A stretch of DNA of 64,000 bases from an uncultured Lachnospiraceae bacterium (GCA_944381375.1 CALWKX010000014.1:167590-231589), one strand, 5' to 3'; positions 1 to 9,289 are shown, counted from the stretch's first letter. A program made the numbers and translations. The notes: a model not told the origin generated them from the letters alone.

Positions 1-1
1 A

Positions 2-682
2 GTTGTGTCTTCTTTGGCTGATAGGGCCAACTGTAATATAAAGTATTTCACTTTGACCGACAACCCTTTGGCTGACGCTTATTTCAAAAATAATAGTATA
101 ATCATAAATCTTGATAAATCATATAAATTGATTGATAAGGATCAGCTTAAGCTGATAGGTATGCATAATGTTGCGAATGTAATGTGTGCGGCGCTCGCGG
201 CGTTGATTATGGGAGCCGACATAGACAGCGTGCGCAGGAGTCTGGAAAGTTTTGACCCAGTAGAACACAGAGTTGAATTTGTCGCAGAAAAAAACGGCGT
301 TGTATATATAAATGATTCTAAAGGGACTAATCCCGATGCTTCAATGACTGCCATAAATGCAATAGAAAGGCCAATAATATTAATAATAGGGGGATATGAC
401 AAAAAAAGCTCATTTGATGAGATTTTTGAGCTTATAATAAAGAAAGTTAAACATATTGTTATACTGGGAGCAACTAAGGATAAGATAGTATCAACAGCTA
501 TAAAGCACGGGTATGTAAATTATACTGTAGTTGATGATTATGAGCAGGCGGTTAATGTATGCGCCCAAAAGGCGGAGAAGGGAGATTGCGTTTTATTGTC
601 TCCCGCCAGTGCTAGCTGGGATATGTTTGACAGCTATGAAACGAGAGGACGTGTATTTAAAGAGCTGGTAAAAAAATTATAA
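2..682 (+). CDS. murD: UDP-N-acetylmuramoyl-L-alanine:D-glutamate ligase, C-terminal part (5' end outside window)
   Basis: MurD adds D-glutamate to UDP-MurNAc-L-Ala in the cytoplasmic stage of peptidoglycan synthesis. About 226 residues of the usual ~450 are present. The visible part holds the end of the central ATPase domain (HNVANVMCAALAAL) and the C-terminal Mur ligase domain with NDSKGTNPDA and LSPASASWDMF, both typical of MurD. The frame is open through the left edge, so the gene begins upstream; the GTG at position 5 is internal. It is 14 bases upstream of ftsW and opens the dcw cluster seen here. Confidence 0.95.
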   Translation, partial: VVSSLADRANCNIKYFTLTDNPLADAYFKNNSIIINLDKSYKLIDKDQLKLIGMHNVANVMCAALAALIMGADIDSVRRSLESFDPVEHRVEFVAEKNGVVYINDSKGTNPDASMTAINAIERPIILIIGGYDKKSSFDEIFELIIKKVKHIVILGATKDKIVSTAIKHGYVNYTVVDDYEQAVNVCAQKAEKGDCVLLSPASASWDMFDSYETRGRVFKELVKKL

Positions 683-696
683 ATCAAGGAGCGGTT

Positions 697-1860
697 ATGA
701 AATATTTAGCTGCATTATTATCAGACTTTAAAAATCAAAGAAAACACCCCATGGATTGGGGACTTGTTGTTATTACGCTTCTTATATCGGTATTTGGGCT
801 TATCATGATATGGTCGGCAAGTATGTATAATGCCAGAATAGAGGGCGATGAATACTACTATGTAGGTAAACAGCTGAAGTATTTGCTCTTTGGCGGAGCT
901 ATTGCATATTTATTATCAATTATAGATTACCGCATTATAAAAAAATTTACTTATTTTTTTATGGCCGTTTCAATAATTTTACTTGTAATTGTACTTTTTC
1001 TTCCTGAAACTGAAAGCGTAGGAGGCGCAGTACGTTGGATAAATATAGGCGGTATTGTTATTCAACCCTCCGAAATCGCTAAGATATGTGTCATTATGCT
1101 AGTCGCCGTTGAAACGGAAAAAAGAATTAATGATATAAAAAAATTTAAAACATATCTTTTGATGTGTATTTTTATCGTGGGTATATTTATGCTCATTTAC
1201 AAGCAGCCCGCGCTTAGTGCAGCAGCGATTGTTTCTGCTATAATAGTTGGCATGTATTTTATTGCCGGAGGCAATTTTGGTTATATTGCCATCACATTAA
1301 TTGGAGGGATTGCGGCAGGATGCGTATTTATAGCGGGCAGCGAATGGAGACTGGATCGTTTTAAAGCTTATTTGGATCCTTGGTCGGATTTGCTTGATTC
1401 AGGTTGGCAGCCCGCACAGTCTCTAATGGCATTAGGTTCCGGCGGTATTTTTGGTCAGGGTATAGGAAATAGCCGTGCAAAATTGATGTTTTTGCCAGAA
1501 CCTCAAAACGATTATATATTCGCTATAGTAGGAGAGGAACTTGGTTTAGTCGGGTGTTTAGCTTTGCTTGTTGCTTATTTCATACTTATTCTTAAAATAA
1601 TAAAAATAGCTTTGCATGCGCCAGACACATTTTCCCGCATGTTTTGTGCTGGGATGGCCGTGTTATTAGCTGTGCAGGTAGTGTTTAATGTAGCTGTAGT
1701 AACAAATCTTGTCCCTTCTACAGGCGTTATGCTTCCTTTTGTCAGCGCAGGTGGCTCTTCACTTGTTTCCTTGATGATCGGTATGGGAATAATGCTTAAT
1801 ATTTCCAGGCACCAAAAAAGCTATTCGCGCGACAGGCTTCTGGGAGGAAAACAGCAATGA
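697..1860 (+). CDS. ftsW: SEDS-family cell division glycosyltransferase FtsW
   Basis: This is a polytopic membrane protein of 387 residues with about ten hydrophobic segments. It carries the SEDS signature in its second half: GSGGIFGQGIGNS followed by FLPEPQNDYIFA around residues 248-275, then the conserved GEELGL. SEDS proteins polymerise lipid II at the septum together with a class B PBP. Its place between murD and murG argues for FtsW rather than RodA or SpoVE, although SpoVE is a close paralogue that also sits in dcw clusters. An AAGGAG site lies just before the ATG, and its TGA overlaps the murG start (ATGA). Confidence 0.93.
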   Translation: MKYLAALLSDFKNQRKHPMDWGLVVITLLISVFGLIMIWSASMYNARIEGDEYYYVGKQLKYLLFGGAIAYLLSIIDYRIIKKFTYFFMAVSIILLVIVLFLPETESVGGAVRWINIGGIVIQPSEIAKICVIMLVAVETEKRINDIKKFKTYLLMCIFIVGIFMLIYKQPALSAAAIVSAIIVGMYFIAGGNFGYIAITLIGGIAAGCVFIAGSEWRLDRFKAYLDPWSDLLDSGWQPAQSLMALGSGGIFGQGIGNSRAKLMFLPEPQNDYIFAIVGEELGLVGCLALLVAYFILILKIIKIALHAPDTFSRMFCAGMAVLLAVQVVFNVAVVTNLVPSTGVMLPFVSAGGSSLVSLMIGMGIMLNISRHQKSYSRDRLLGGKQQ

Positions 1861-2975
1861 AGATTTTCATAGCAGGAGGCGGCACGGGCGGACATGTTTA
1901 CCCTGCCGTTGCAATAGCAAACGAGCTGAAATACCGTCATGCGGATTGGGAAATAGAATTCGTTGGCCGCAGTGATTCCATAGAAGGCCGCGTTGCAAAA
2001 CAGGAAGGTTATTTGCTTCATAATATAGACGTGATAGGATATGAACGTTTTCTTGGCAAAATAGAAAAAACCAGAGTAATACTTAAGCTTTGCAAAAGCA
2101 TGTTTGAATCCATGTCTCTGATACGCAAGCATAAGCCTGATATGGTGATAGGTACGGGAGGATATGTATGTGGCCCTATTGTATACGTAGCAGCGCTTAA
2201 GAAGCTTCCAACCCTGATAACAGAACAAAATGTTATTCCCGGTTTTACAATAAAAACACTCTCAAAAGTGGCTTCTCGCGTATGTGTGTCTTTCCCTGAG
2301 ACCGTAAACATCATGGCAAGACCTGAGAGATGTATTGTAACGGGAAACCCTGTAAGAAGGGAATTCGGTCTTTTTACAAAAGAAATAGCCAGAAAAACAT
2401 TAAAATTGAAACAATCCGATAAATTCCTTCTTATATTCGGCGGCAGTTTGGGCGCCAGCAGTATAAACGAAGCGGTAAAAACTCTTCTTTGGGCATATAA
2501 AGATGATAAAAATGTTCATATCGTTCATGTGACGGGTGACGAAACATTTGAAGAATATAAGCGCTCTTTGAAAGAAGAGGGCCTTGACACAGATAAATAT
2601 AAGAATATTAATATACTTTCGTATACAAACGATATGCCGCTTTTATTAAACGCTGCTGATTTGGTGATATGCCGAAGCGGAGCAACTACTATAGCTGAGG
2701 TGAATTATGTCGGAGTAGCGGCTATTTATATCCCTTATCCGTATGCTGCAAACGATCATCAGATGAAGAATGCTATATCAACGAGAGACAAAGGCGCCAG
2801 CGTTGTGATAAAAAACGACGAATTATCCGGTAAAATCCTTGCCACAGCTGTTGAAAGTCTTTTAAAAGATGACAAACTTCTTTCTAAAATGGCATTAAAA
2901 TCGCGTAGTATGGGAATAAGAAACTCAACTCAGCTTTTATGTGATGAGATAGAGGAAATTCTCTCAACCGTATAA
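1857..2975 (+). CDS. murG: Undecaprenyl-PP-MurNAc-pentapeptide GlcNAc transferase MurG
   Basis: MurG transfers GlcNAc from UDP-GlcNAc to lipid I, giving lipid II at the inner face of the membrane. The protein is 372 residues, a normal length. The N-terminal glycine-rich loop GGGTGGHVYPA is at residues 7-17. The C-terminal UDP-GlcNAc-binding half has CRSGATTIAEV and PYPYAANDHQ, both family hallmarks. The start overlaps the ftsW stop by four bases, so translation is probably coupled. Confidence 0.96.
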   Translation: MKIFIAGGGTGGHVYPAVAIANELKYRHADWEIEFVGRSDSIEGRVAKQEGYLLHNIDVIGYERFLGKIEKTRVILKLCKSMFESMSLIRKHKPDMVIGTGGYVCGPIVYVAALKKLPTLITEQNVIPGFTIKTLSKVASRVCVSFPETVNIMARPERCIVTGNPVRREFGLFTKEIARKTLKLKQSDKFLLIFGGSLGASSINEAVKTLLWAYKDDKNVHIVHVTGDETFEEYKRSLKEEGLDTDKYKNINILSYTNDMPLLLNAADLVICRSGATTIAEVNYVGVAAIYIPYPYAANDHQMKNAISTRDKGASVVIKNDELSGKILATAVESLLKDDKLLSKMALKSRSMGIRNSTQLLCDEIEEILSTV

Positions 2976-3031
2976 GTCACATGCCCCGTATAGATGAATA
3001 ATATAAAATAGTTATTCATTTCGGAGGGGCT

Positions 3032-4285
3032 ATGAGCAGATATATGATAAACGGCGGCAACAGGCTTGATGGAGAAATAAAGATACAAGGTTCCAAAAAT
3101 GCTGCGCTTCCAATAATGGCAGCATGCGTGTTGAATGGGGCAAAGACAATTTTACATAATGTTCCAGATATACAAGATGTGAGAATAATGAAAAAAATTC
3201 TTACTTCGATTGGCTGCAAAATCAAAACTGAAACAAATACCCTCATTATTGATTCATCAATGATAAATTCTGCAAAAGTCTCAGAACAGCTTGTGAGCAG
3301 AATGCGTTCATCTATAATGCTTATGGGGGCGCTTGTTGCCAAGCTTAAACATGCGCATTTTTCTTACCCGGGCGGATGCGATATTGGATTAAGACCGATA
3401 GATATACATTTGAAGGCATTAAAGCAACTGGGCGCTAATATAACGGAAGAGCATGGTTACATAATAGTAGATGGAAAGGATTTGCATGCAGCGGATATCG
3501 TATTGAATTATCCAAGTGTTGGGGCAACGGAAAATATAATTCTTGCAAGCGTAATGACGAAAGGAGTTACATCTATAGCAAATGCGGCTAAAGAACCCGA
3601 AATTATTGATCTTCAGAATTTTTTAAACTCTCTTGGTGCACGCGTATACGGGGCTGGTTCAAATACAGTATATGTTGAAGGAGTAGATAGGCTTTGTGAG
3701 GGCGAATACACCATTATGGCTGACAGAATTGCTGCCGGTACATATATGTGCGCAACTCATATATGTTCGGGAAAAGTTTTTTTGAGAGGGTGTTCCCTTG
3801 AAAATATAAAATCTCCTTATTACAAACTTATCGAAAGCGGTCTGAAAGTGAAGGTATATGCCGATGGAATACAATGCATATCCGCTAAAGACATACAATC
3901 TATAGATTCCATTGTTACTTTGCCTTATCCAGGCTTTCCGACCGATCTGCAGCCATTATTCGTAGCCATGTTGTGTTATGCAAACGGCATTTCTATTATA
4001 AATGAAACTGTTTTTGAAAGCCGCTACAGATTCACTACCCAGCTTCTCAGAATGGGGGCAAATATAAAAATAGAGGGACGTACTGCAATAATAGCTGGCG
4101 TTAATAAACTTGAAGGGGCCACAGTATATGCTCATGATCTTCGTGGCGGCGCTGCATTAACAATAGCGGCATTAGGTGCGCAAGGGAGTTCTACAGTGGA
4201 GGACATTCATCATATAAGAAGAGGCTATGAGAATTTTATAGGCGTTTTACAAAATGTTGGTGCGGATATAAAATATATAAATTAA
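3032..4285 (+). CDS. murA: UDP-N-acetylglucosamine 1-carboxyvinyltransferase (copy 1)
   Basis: MurA transfers enolpyruvate from PEP to UDP-GlcNAc, the first committed step of peptidoglycan synthesis. The protein is 417 residues with the duplicated inside-out barrel of the EPSP synthase family. The PEP-binding cysteine, the site fosfomycin alkylates, is Cys116 in YPGGCDIGLRPID. The N-terminal substrate lysine region GSKNAALPIM and the PYPGFPTDLQP motif are present. A CGGAGGGG ribosome site precedes the ATG. A second murA lies at 38451-39710, as expected for low-GC Gram-positives, which usually keep two copies. Confidence 0.95.
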   Translation: MSRYMINGGNRLDGEIKIQGSKNAALPIMAACVLNGAKTILHNVPDIQDVRIMKKILTSIGCKIKTETNTLIIDSSMINSAKVSEQLVSRMRSSIMLMGALVAKLKHAHFSYPGGCDIGLRPIDIHLKALKQLGANITEEHGYIIVDGKDLHAADIVLNYPSVGATENIILASVMTKGVTSIANAAKEPEIIDLQNFLNSLGARVYGAGSNTVYVEGVDRLCEGEYTIMADRIAAGTYMCATHICSGKVFLRGCSLENIKSPYYKLIESGLKVKVYADGIQCISAKDIQSIDSIVTLPYPGFPTDLQPLFVAMLCYANGISIINETVFESRYRFTTQLLRMGANIKIEGRTAIIAGVNKLEGATVYAHDLRGGAALTIAALGAQGSSTVEDIHHIRRGYENFIGVLQNVGADIKYIN

Positions 4286-4292
4286 TCCTGTT

Positions 4293-5036
4293 ATGAAAAG
4301 AAGAATAAGATTCAAAAAAAATAGCGGCTGCGGCATTTATGTGCTGCTTGTAGTAATATTTACGGCTGCTATGCTGGTATTTTTACGAAGTGATTTTTTC
4401 AGTATTAAAAGCATTGAAGTAGAGGGCAACAGCTATGTGAGCGAAGAGACTATATTGGCTTGCAGTGATATAAAGATAGGCCAGAATATATTCGATTTTA
4501 AAGCTAAAGATATTCAAAATAGTCTGAAAAGCATTGCCAGAATAAAAAATGTATCGATTGTTCGGGCCTATCCTGATACAGTTAAAATTATCATAACTGA
4601 ACGAAATCCCATGATGTATATATATAATGAAGGAAAATATTATACATTGGATGATGAAGGCATTGTATTTGAAGCTGACTGTACAAATATTGCTTCAGGA
4701 GCAATAATGGTTTCTGGTTTCAGCGATATCACTATTCCAGAAGTAGGCAGGGCATTTGATTTCAGTCTTACTGCTCAAACGCAAACAGTTTATGAAGTAA
4801 TCGATTTCTTCAAAAGAAATAATCTTATAGAGTACGTTTCGGAAATTTACATATCGCAGAGTGGTTATTATTATATTTATACGACTAAGTCTAATGTAAT
4901 AAAATTTTATTCTCTTGCTTCATTTCAAAGCAATGAAGATATGATTAAATATTTTTTGACAAATGAAGAAGGAAATATTATGCTTGAAGTAATAGAAGAC
5001 AGTAATCCTGTATACAAAATTATTGATATTAATTAA
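4293..5036 (+). CDS. ftsQ: Cell division protein FtsQ/DivIB
   Basis: This is a bitopic membrane protein of 247 residues. A basic N-terminus (MKRRIRFKK) is followed by one membrane segment at about residues 12-31. A POTRA domain beginning FSIKSIEVEGNSYVSEETI follows, then the beta domain. FtsQ/DivIB scaffolds the divisome with FtsL and FtsB. It starts 7 bases after murA with no clear ribosome site, so coupling to murA is likely. The position directly before ftsZ, with no ftsA between, is common in Clostridia. Confidence 0.88.
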   Translation: MKRRIRFKKNSGCGIYVLLVVIFTAAMLVFLRSDFFSIKSIEVEGNSYVSEETILACSDIKIGQNIFDFKAKDIQNSLKSIARIKNVSIVRAYPDTVKIIITERNPMMYIYNEGKYYTLDDEGIVFEADCTNIASGAIMVSGFSDITIPEVGRAFDFSLTAQTQTVYEVIDFFKRNNLIEYVSEIYISQSGYYYIYTTKSNVIKFYSLASFQSNEDMIKYFLTNEEGNIMLEVIEDSNPVYKIIDIN

Positions 5037-5115
5037 AAAAAAATAAAAAGTACTTGTTCTTTAAAAGGTTTGATATTAAAATAAAATATAATACTTGTGG
5101 TATACGGAGGACGAT

Positions 5116-6186
5116 ATGCTGTATGAGTTTGATACGACGCCGGAGAATTGTTCTGCCAATATAAAGGTTATTGGCGTAGGCGGCGGAGGAAATAATGCCG
5201 TAAACCGCATGATAGAAAATGGTCTGCGTGGCGCAACATTTTATGCGGTGAATACCGATAACCAGGTTTTGGCCGTTTCGTTAGCGGAAAATAAAATCAA
5301 TATAGGTGAGAAAACAACAAGGGGGCTAGGCGCTGGAGCTAATCCTGAGCTTGGAGAACGTTCGGCTGAAGAAAGTCAAGAAGCTATCAAAGAAGCTTTA
5401 GAAGGCGCCGACCTTGTCTTTATTACAGCCGGTATGGGCGGAGGCACTGGAACTGGCGCGTCCCATGTAATTGCACGTTTAGCAAAAGAAATGGGTCTTT
5501 TGGTCATAGGTGTTGTTACTAGACCGTTTACGTTCGAAGGCAAAGTAAGGAAAATAAATTCAGATCTTGGTATACAGCTTATAAAGGATCATGTGGATGC
5601 TCTCGTTGTTATACCAAACGACAGATTGCTTCAAGTGGCCAATCAAAACACCACGTTTAAAGAAGCGTTTAAAATGGCTGACGATGTTCTTTTGATGGGC
5701 GTAAAGGGAATAACAGATCTTATTGCTACTCCCGGGCTTATAAACCTTGACTTCGCGGACGTCAAAACCGTAATTAAAGACGCAGGCATGGCTCATATGG
5801 GTATGGGGACAAGCTCGGGCGCTGATAAGGCGGTTGAAGCGGCGAAACAGGCAATTGCCAGCCCTCTCCTTGAAACGACTATAGATGGAGCAACTGGCGT
5901 ATTAATTAATATAACCGGAGGAGAACAGCTTACGCTTTTTGAGATAGAAAAAATAGCGGAAGTGATTAGGCAGGAAGCTCATCCTGACGCTAATATCATA
6001 TTTGGAGCCTACATAGATCCTGCCTTAGACGATACAATTAAGGTTACCGTAATTGCCACGGGCTTTAATACGGCTCCTAAGCCTGCTGCCAAACAGACTT
6101 CAAATCCTCTTGATTCTTTTGAAGATAAATCTTCCAGCGACGATTCGGGCGGATATGCATGGCCTTCATTTTTGGACAATAAATAG
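5116..6186 (+). CDS. ftsZ: Cell division tubulin homologue FtsZ
   Basis: FtsZ forms the GTP-dependent Z ring. I start it at the ATG at 5116 because GGAGG at 5106-5110 is well spaced for it; a TTG at 5095 in the same frame has no such site. The protein is 356 residues. The tubulin signature GGGTGTG is at residues 108-114, and [12 protein letters not shown] is at the N-terminus. The C-terminal linker is short and acidic, and the extreme C-terminal peptide (WPSFLDNK) is a poor match to the usual FtsA/SepF/ZipA-binding peptide. A TATAAT at 5087-5092 may be a local -10. Confidence 0.97.
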   Translation: MLYEFDTTPENCSANIKVIGVGGGGNNAVNRMIENGLRGATFYAVNTDNQVLAVSLAENKINIGEKTTRGLGAGANPELGERSAEESQEAIKEALEGADLVFITAGMGGGTGTGASHVIARLAKEMGLLVIGVVTRPFTFEGKVRKINSDLGIQLIKDHVDALVVIPNDRLLQVANQNTTFKEAFKMADDVLLMGVKGITDLIATPGLINLDFADVKTVIKDAGMAHMGMGTSSGADKAVEAAKQAIASPLLETTIDGATGVLINITGGEQLTLFEIEKIAEVIRQEAHPDANIIFGAYIDPALDDTIKVTVIATGFNTAPKPAAKQTSNPLDSFEDKSSSDDSGGYAWPSFLDNK

Positions 6187-6195
6187 TAATTAGAA

Positions 6196-6226
6196 AAAAC
6201 GGCATGAAAGCATGCCGTTTTACTTA
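6196..6226 (+). terminator. Intrinsic terminator after ftsZ
   Basis: An 11-bp stem, AAAACGGCATG paired with CATGCCGTTTT, closes an AAAG loop and runs into TACTTATTTT. It ends the dcw transcript. Confidence 0.85.
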
Positions 6227-6344
6227 TTTTCTCTCGTAGTTTAGATATTTACTGCAAAAATCAAAACAAAAACATTGTGAAAACAGTGCGTTTGTTTTTT
6301 TATTTGGGAAATGTATCGGAAAAAGTTATTGATATAGGAAAAGC

Positions 6345-6396
6345 TGTCGCCATGCTTTTACAAAATTGCATGTTGATATCGGTTAATATTAATACA
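6345..6396 (+). promoter_or_regulatory. Putative Spo0A-dependent promoter of spoIIGA
   Basis: TGTCGCC at 6345-6351 matches 5 of 7 bases of the 0A box TGTCGAA. It lies just upstream of TTTACA (6357-6362), which is separated by 21 bp from TAATAT (6384-6389). The B. subtilis spoIIG promoter is a sigma-A promoter with an abnormally long spacer and 0A boxes near the -35, so the geometry is suggestive. The predicted transcript start is only about 3 bases from the ATG. The assignment is inference from short motifs. Confidence 0.4.
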
Positions 6397-6398
6397 GT

Positions 6399-7253
6399 AT
6401 GAAGTATGTATATGCGGAAGAAATTTTTTTTGTGAATTACGCAGCAAACTTTTTAATGTCATACACCTTGTGCCGTGTAAAGGCCTATAATAGAAAAATA
6501 ATTAGATGTGTTTTTAGCGCTTTAATAGGAACAGTTTATGCTTTTTTTTATCTTTTTGAAGCGGATTTTTTTTACAGTATTTGTATGAAGCTTATTTTTA
6601 CATTGTTTATGTCATTCGCATTGTGTTTTAAACCAACTTTAAAAAAGCTTTTCACAGACTTTTTTCTGCTTGTTTTTCTTGCATGTCTTTGCGCAGGTCT
6701 TACACTTTTGTTTTCGCTTTTATTCTCAATGAATAATCCGAATTTCGCTTTTTCAGATGTGAATTATTATCATATGATACTTGGCGTATTAACAGGATGT
6801 ATATGCGGTTACAAGCTTATAAAGTGTATTTTCGGAGCAATAGCTTTTGACAAAATCATTTATGATTGTGAGCTATCATATAACAACAAAACGATAAAAA
6901 CAAAGATGTTGGCAGATAGCGGAAATCTTATAACAACGTTTTCAGGGGAACCAGTATGCATTGTAAAAAATGAGTTGTTTTTCTATCTTACGGGAATACA
7001 AGCAAAAACATTTCTGAACAGTGAAGATTATATTGATTTTATTCAAAATCTAAACTACAAGCTTCAATCAAGAATTTCATTTGCAGGAGCGCAGGGTGTT
7101 ACGGGGCGCATTGTGATGATGATTTTCAGAATAGATAAAATTATTATAGCGGATAAGTGCTTCGATAAGGCTTTTATCGCTTCAAGCGAAAACATCGCAG
7201 GCAGTATTGATGGAATTTTTAATCCGGCTATGTTAGGAGGAAATAAGTTATGA
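6399..7253 (+). CDS. spoIIGA: Sigma-E processing peptidase SpoIIGA
   Basis: SpoIIGA is the membrane aspartic protease that removes the pro-sequence of sigma-E in the mother cell after septation. The protein is 284 residues. The N-terminal half has about five membrane segments, and the C-terminal cytoplasmic half holds LADSGNLITTF, with the predicted catalytic Asp173. It ends four bases inside sigE (ATGA), the usual operon order. No Shine-Dalgarno sequence precedes the ATG. Confidence 0.93.
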   Translation: MKYVYAEEIFFVNYAANFLMSYTLCRVKAYNRKIIRCVFSALIGTVYAFFYLFEADFFYSICMKLIFTLFMSFALCFKPTLKKLFTDFFLLVFLACLCAGLTLLFSLLFSMNNPNFAFSDVNYYHMILGVLTGCICGYKLIKCIFGAIAFDKIIYDCELSYNNKTIKTKMLADSGNLITTFSGEPVCIVKNELFFYLTGIQAKTFLNSEDYIDFIQNLNYKLQSRISFAGAQGVTGRIVMMIFRIDKIIIADKCFDKAFIASSENIAGSIDGIFNPAMLGGNKL

Positions 7254-7957
7254 AAAAAATAAAATTGCTATTGTTCAAAGTTGCAATCAAAATCTTTGGC
7301 AAAAAGGATATTTTTTTTATAAATTCATATGATGTTTTGCCGCCTCCTTTAACCAAAGAAGAGGAAGAAAAATATATTCAAATGCTTAGTGAAGACGAAT
7401 GTAGCGCTAAGCAAAAATTAATAGAGCATAATTTGAGGTTAGTAGTTTATATAGCAAGAAAATTCGACGCTAACGTTACAATTCTTGAAGATCTGATCTC
7501 TATAGGTACGATTGGTTTAATTAAAGCTGTTAATACATATAAATCTGATAAAAAAATTAAGCTTGCTACTTATGCGTCAAAATGTATAGAAAATGAAATT
7601 TTAATGTATCTTCGAAAGACAAGTAAATTAAAAATGGAAATATCATTAGACGAACCTTTGAATATGGATAGAGAAGGCAACGAACTCTTGCTTTCAGATA
7701 TCGTATGCGAACAGGAAAATACTGTTTCGTTTAATATTGAAAAAGAAAGCGAACTTGAAATATTGGAAGAAGCTGTAAATAATTTGAAGGATACTGAGCG
7801 CGATATTATTAATATGCGATTCGGGGTGAATGGGGTTAAACGTAAGACTCAAAAAGAAGTTGCCGACTCACTTAGCATATCTCAGTCGTATATATCAAGG
7901 CTTGAAAAAAGAATAGTTGGGAATTTAAAAAAAGAGATTCTTCGTTTGATGCAGTAA
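7250..7957 (+). CDS. sigE: Sporulation sigma factor sigma-E (pro-protein)
   Basis: Sigma-E directs early mother-cell transcription. The 235-residue protein has a short amphipathic N-terminal pro-sequence of roughly 20-27 residues before LPPPLTKEEEE, the expected region for SpoIIGA cleavage. Region 2 (NLRLVVYIARKF, LISIGTIGLIKAV, KLATYASKCIENEILMYLR) and the region 4 helix-turn-helix (TQKEVADSLSISQSYISRLEKR) are conserved. The start overlaps the end of spoIIGA. In many spore formers sigG follows directly; here the next gene is a sortase. Confidence 0.95.
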   Translation: MKKIKLLLFKVAIKIFGKKDIFFINSYDVLPPPLTKEEEEKYIQMLSEDECSAKQKLIEHNLRLVVYIARKFDANVTILEDLISIGTIGLIKAVNTYKSDKKIKLATYASKCIENEILMYLRKTSKLKMEISLDEPLNMDREGNELLLSDIVCEQENTVSFNIEKESELEILEEAVNNLKDTERDIINMRFGVNGVKRKTQKEVADSLSISQSYISRLEKRIVGNLKKEILRLMQ

Positions 7958-8037
7958 ATATATATGATATACTGATAAAGCAATTAAGAATTACGTTTTA
8001 TTTCATTGGGTAATTATTTAATATTGGGATCATAACA

Positions 8038-8823
8038 ATGGTAAAAAAGACTGTGAAAAAAAACAGCAGAAAAACACTTTATAATATTTTGATTTTATTA
8101 TTTGCAGTAATATTTGTAGTTTCAGCGGTATTTATTCTCAAAGATATAATTCCGAGAATACGCAATATGAGACAAATTGACGAAATACGCAACGTCAGCC
8201 CTTTCGGTGATTTGAATAATGAAGGAAGCGGCGATATATTTGATATTGAAAATATCTCTTTTGATGAGTTAAAACAAATCAATTCTGATATAAAGGCGTG
8301 GATATACATAGAAGGTACAAATGTCAATCATCCCGTATTGCAGGGCCCTGATAACGAATATTATTTGTACGTATCATATCTTAATGAGTATAGCGGTGCA
8401 GGAAGCATTTATCTTGATGCGGGCAACAGCGATGATTTTACAGACCAAAATACTGTTGTGTACGGACATGCAATGATTGACAAAACAATGTTCGGGACTT
8501 TATCCCGCTATAGAGATCAATCTTTTTATGACAGTTATCCTTATATACATATTGTAACTGACGAAGGAATCATCTACTGCTATAAAATATTTGCCGTAAA
8601 TATCATTGGTGCTTCATATGATTACCGCAGTCCCGAGTATGGCAGCGATTTTGATAGTTTTATATCTTATTTGCGAGCTAATTCGATTATTACTTCCGAT
8701 ACATCCGTTACTGATGAAGATAAAATAATTACACTTTCGACTTGTACTGATGTAAGTGATGAAGCAAGACTTGCTGTATTCGGAGTTCTTATCAATCCAA
8801 ACGGTGAACGCGTTGATTTATAA
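8038..8823 (+). CDS. srtB: Class B sortase
   Basis: Sortases are membrane-anchored transpeptidases that attach surface proteins to the cell wall. The protein is 261 residues, with one N-terminal membrane segment at about 14-35. It has the class B layout: VYGHAM (catalytic His144), TLSTCTD (nucleophile Cys236) and EARLAVFGVL (Arg244). No substrate with a C-terminal sorting signal is visible in the window. It stands alone about 80 bases after sigE, so its link to sporulation is uncertain. The ribosome site (GGGATC) is weak. Confidence 0.88.
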   Translation: MVKKTVKKNSRKTLYNILILLFAVIFVVSAVFILKDIIPRIRNMRQIDEIRNVSPFGDLNNEGSGDIFDIENISFDELKQINSDIKAWIYIEGTNVNHPVLQGPDNEYYLYVSYLNEYSGAGSIYLDAGNSDDFTDQNTVVYGHAMIDKTMFGTLSRYRDQSFYDSYPYIHIVTDEGIIYCYKIFAVNIIGASYDYRSPEYGSDFDSFISYLRANSIITSDTSVTDEDKIITLSTCTDVSDEARLAVFGVLINPNGERVDL

Positions 8824-8839
8824 ATTTTAAAAAAATAAC

Positions 8840-8867
8840 TTGCGAAAAAATGAAAAAATGGTACAAT
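8840..8867 (+). promoter_or_regulatory. Sigma-A-type promoter for the 63-residue gene
   Basis: TTGCGA at 8840-8845, a 16-bp spacer and TACAAT at 8862-8867 lie 26 bases before the ATG at 8894. Confidence 0.55.
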
Positions 8868-8893
8868 AAAATGAATGAAGGGAGATTAATAAA

Positions 8894-9085
8894 ATGAGTG
8901 CTGAAAGTTTAATAGCGGCTAAAAAAGAGCTCAGAAAGCTTCAAAATACTCTTGGCAAAGAAATGTCCATGGGAAAATATAAAGATACTGAAAAAATAAA
9001 AGGTTTAAAACGCGAAATCAAGGAAAAAAAGCTGAACATAGGAGACATTACAAAACAGATGATCTCACAGCTTTCAGCAGATTGA
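8894..9085 (+). CDS. Small helical protein of unknown function
   Basis: This codes for 63 residues, lysine- and glutamate-rich and predicted almost wholly alpha-helical (for example KELRKLQNTLGKEM and KIKGLKREIKEKK). It has no cysteine, membrane segment or motif I recognise. AAGGGAG at 8878-8884 and a reasonable promoter upstream support it as a real gene with its own transcript. Its stop codon overlaps a possible -35 of the serA leader. Function unknown. Confidence 0.6.
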   Translation: MSAESLIAAKKELRKLQNTLGKEMSMGKYKDTEKIKGLKREIKEKKLNIGDITKQMISQLSAD

Positions 9086-9110
9086 CTGCCGAAAGCTTGA
9101 TATATATCCT
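9082..9110 (+). promoter_or_regulatory. Possible promoter of the serA leader
   Basis: TTGACT at 9082-9087 is followed after 17 bp by TATCCT at 9105-9110. Initiation near 9117 would give serA a leader of about 170 bases that contains the long hairpin at 9139-9230. The -10 is a weak match. Confidence 0.4.
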
Positions 9111-9138
9111 TATATACATAAACGGGATTTCATTCTTC

Positions 9139-9230
9139 AAGTCCGGCAGCTATTGATATTATAAGAACCGACAGAAAATATGTTTTATAATCCGTCAGTT
9201 CTGTTTTTAGTGATATCATAGCCCGGACTT
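9139..9230 (+). other. Long imperfect hairpin in the serA leader (unassigned structured element)
   Basis: Three nested inverted repeats stack into one 92-base hairpin. AAGTCCGG (9139-9146) pairs with CCGGACTT (9223-9230). GCTA-t-TGATAT pairs with ATATCATAGC. AGAACCGAC pairs with GTCAGTTCT through one mismatch. The apical loop is AT-rich. It lacks a terminal T-tract, so it is not an ordinary terminator. It could be a regulatory leader of serA, a small RNA or a relic of a palindromic mobile element; I recognise no known family. Confidence 0.55.
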
Positions 9231-9289
9231 AATCATTATTAAATTGTTTTTATAAAAGCTAAAAATATACGAATACGAAGGGAGAAAAC

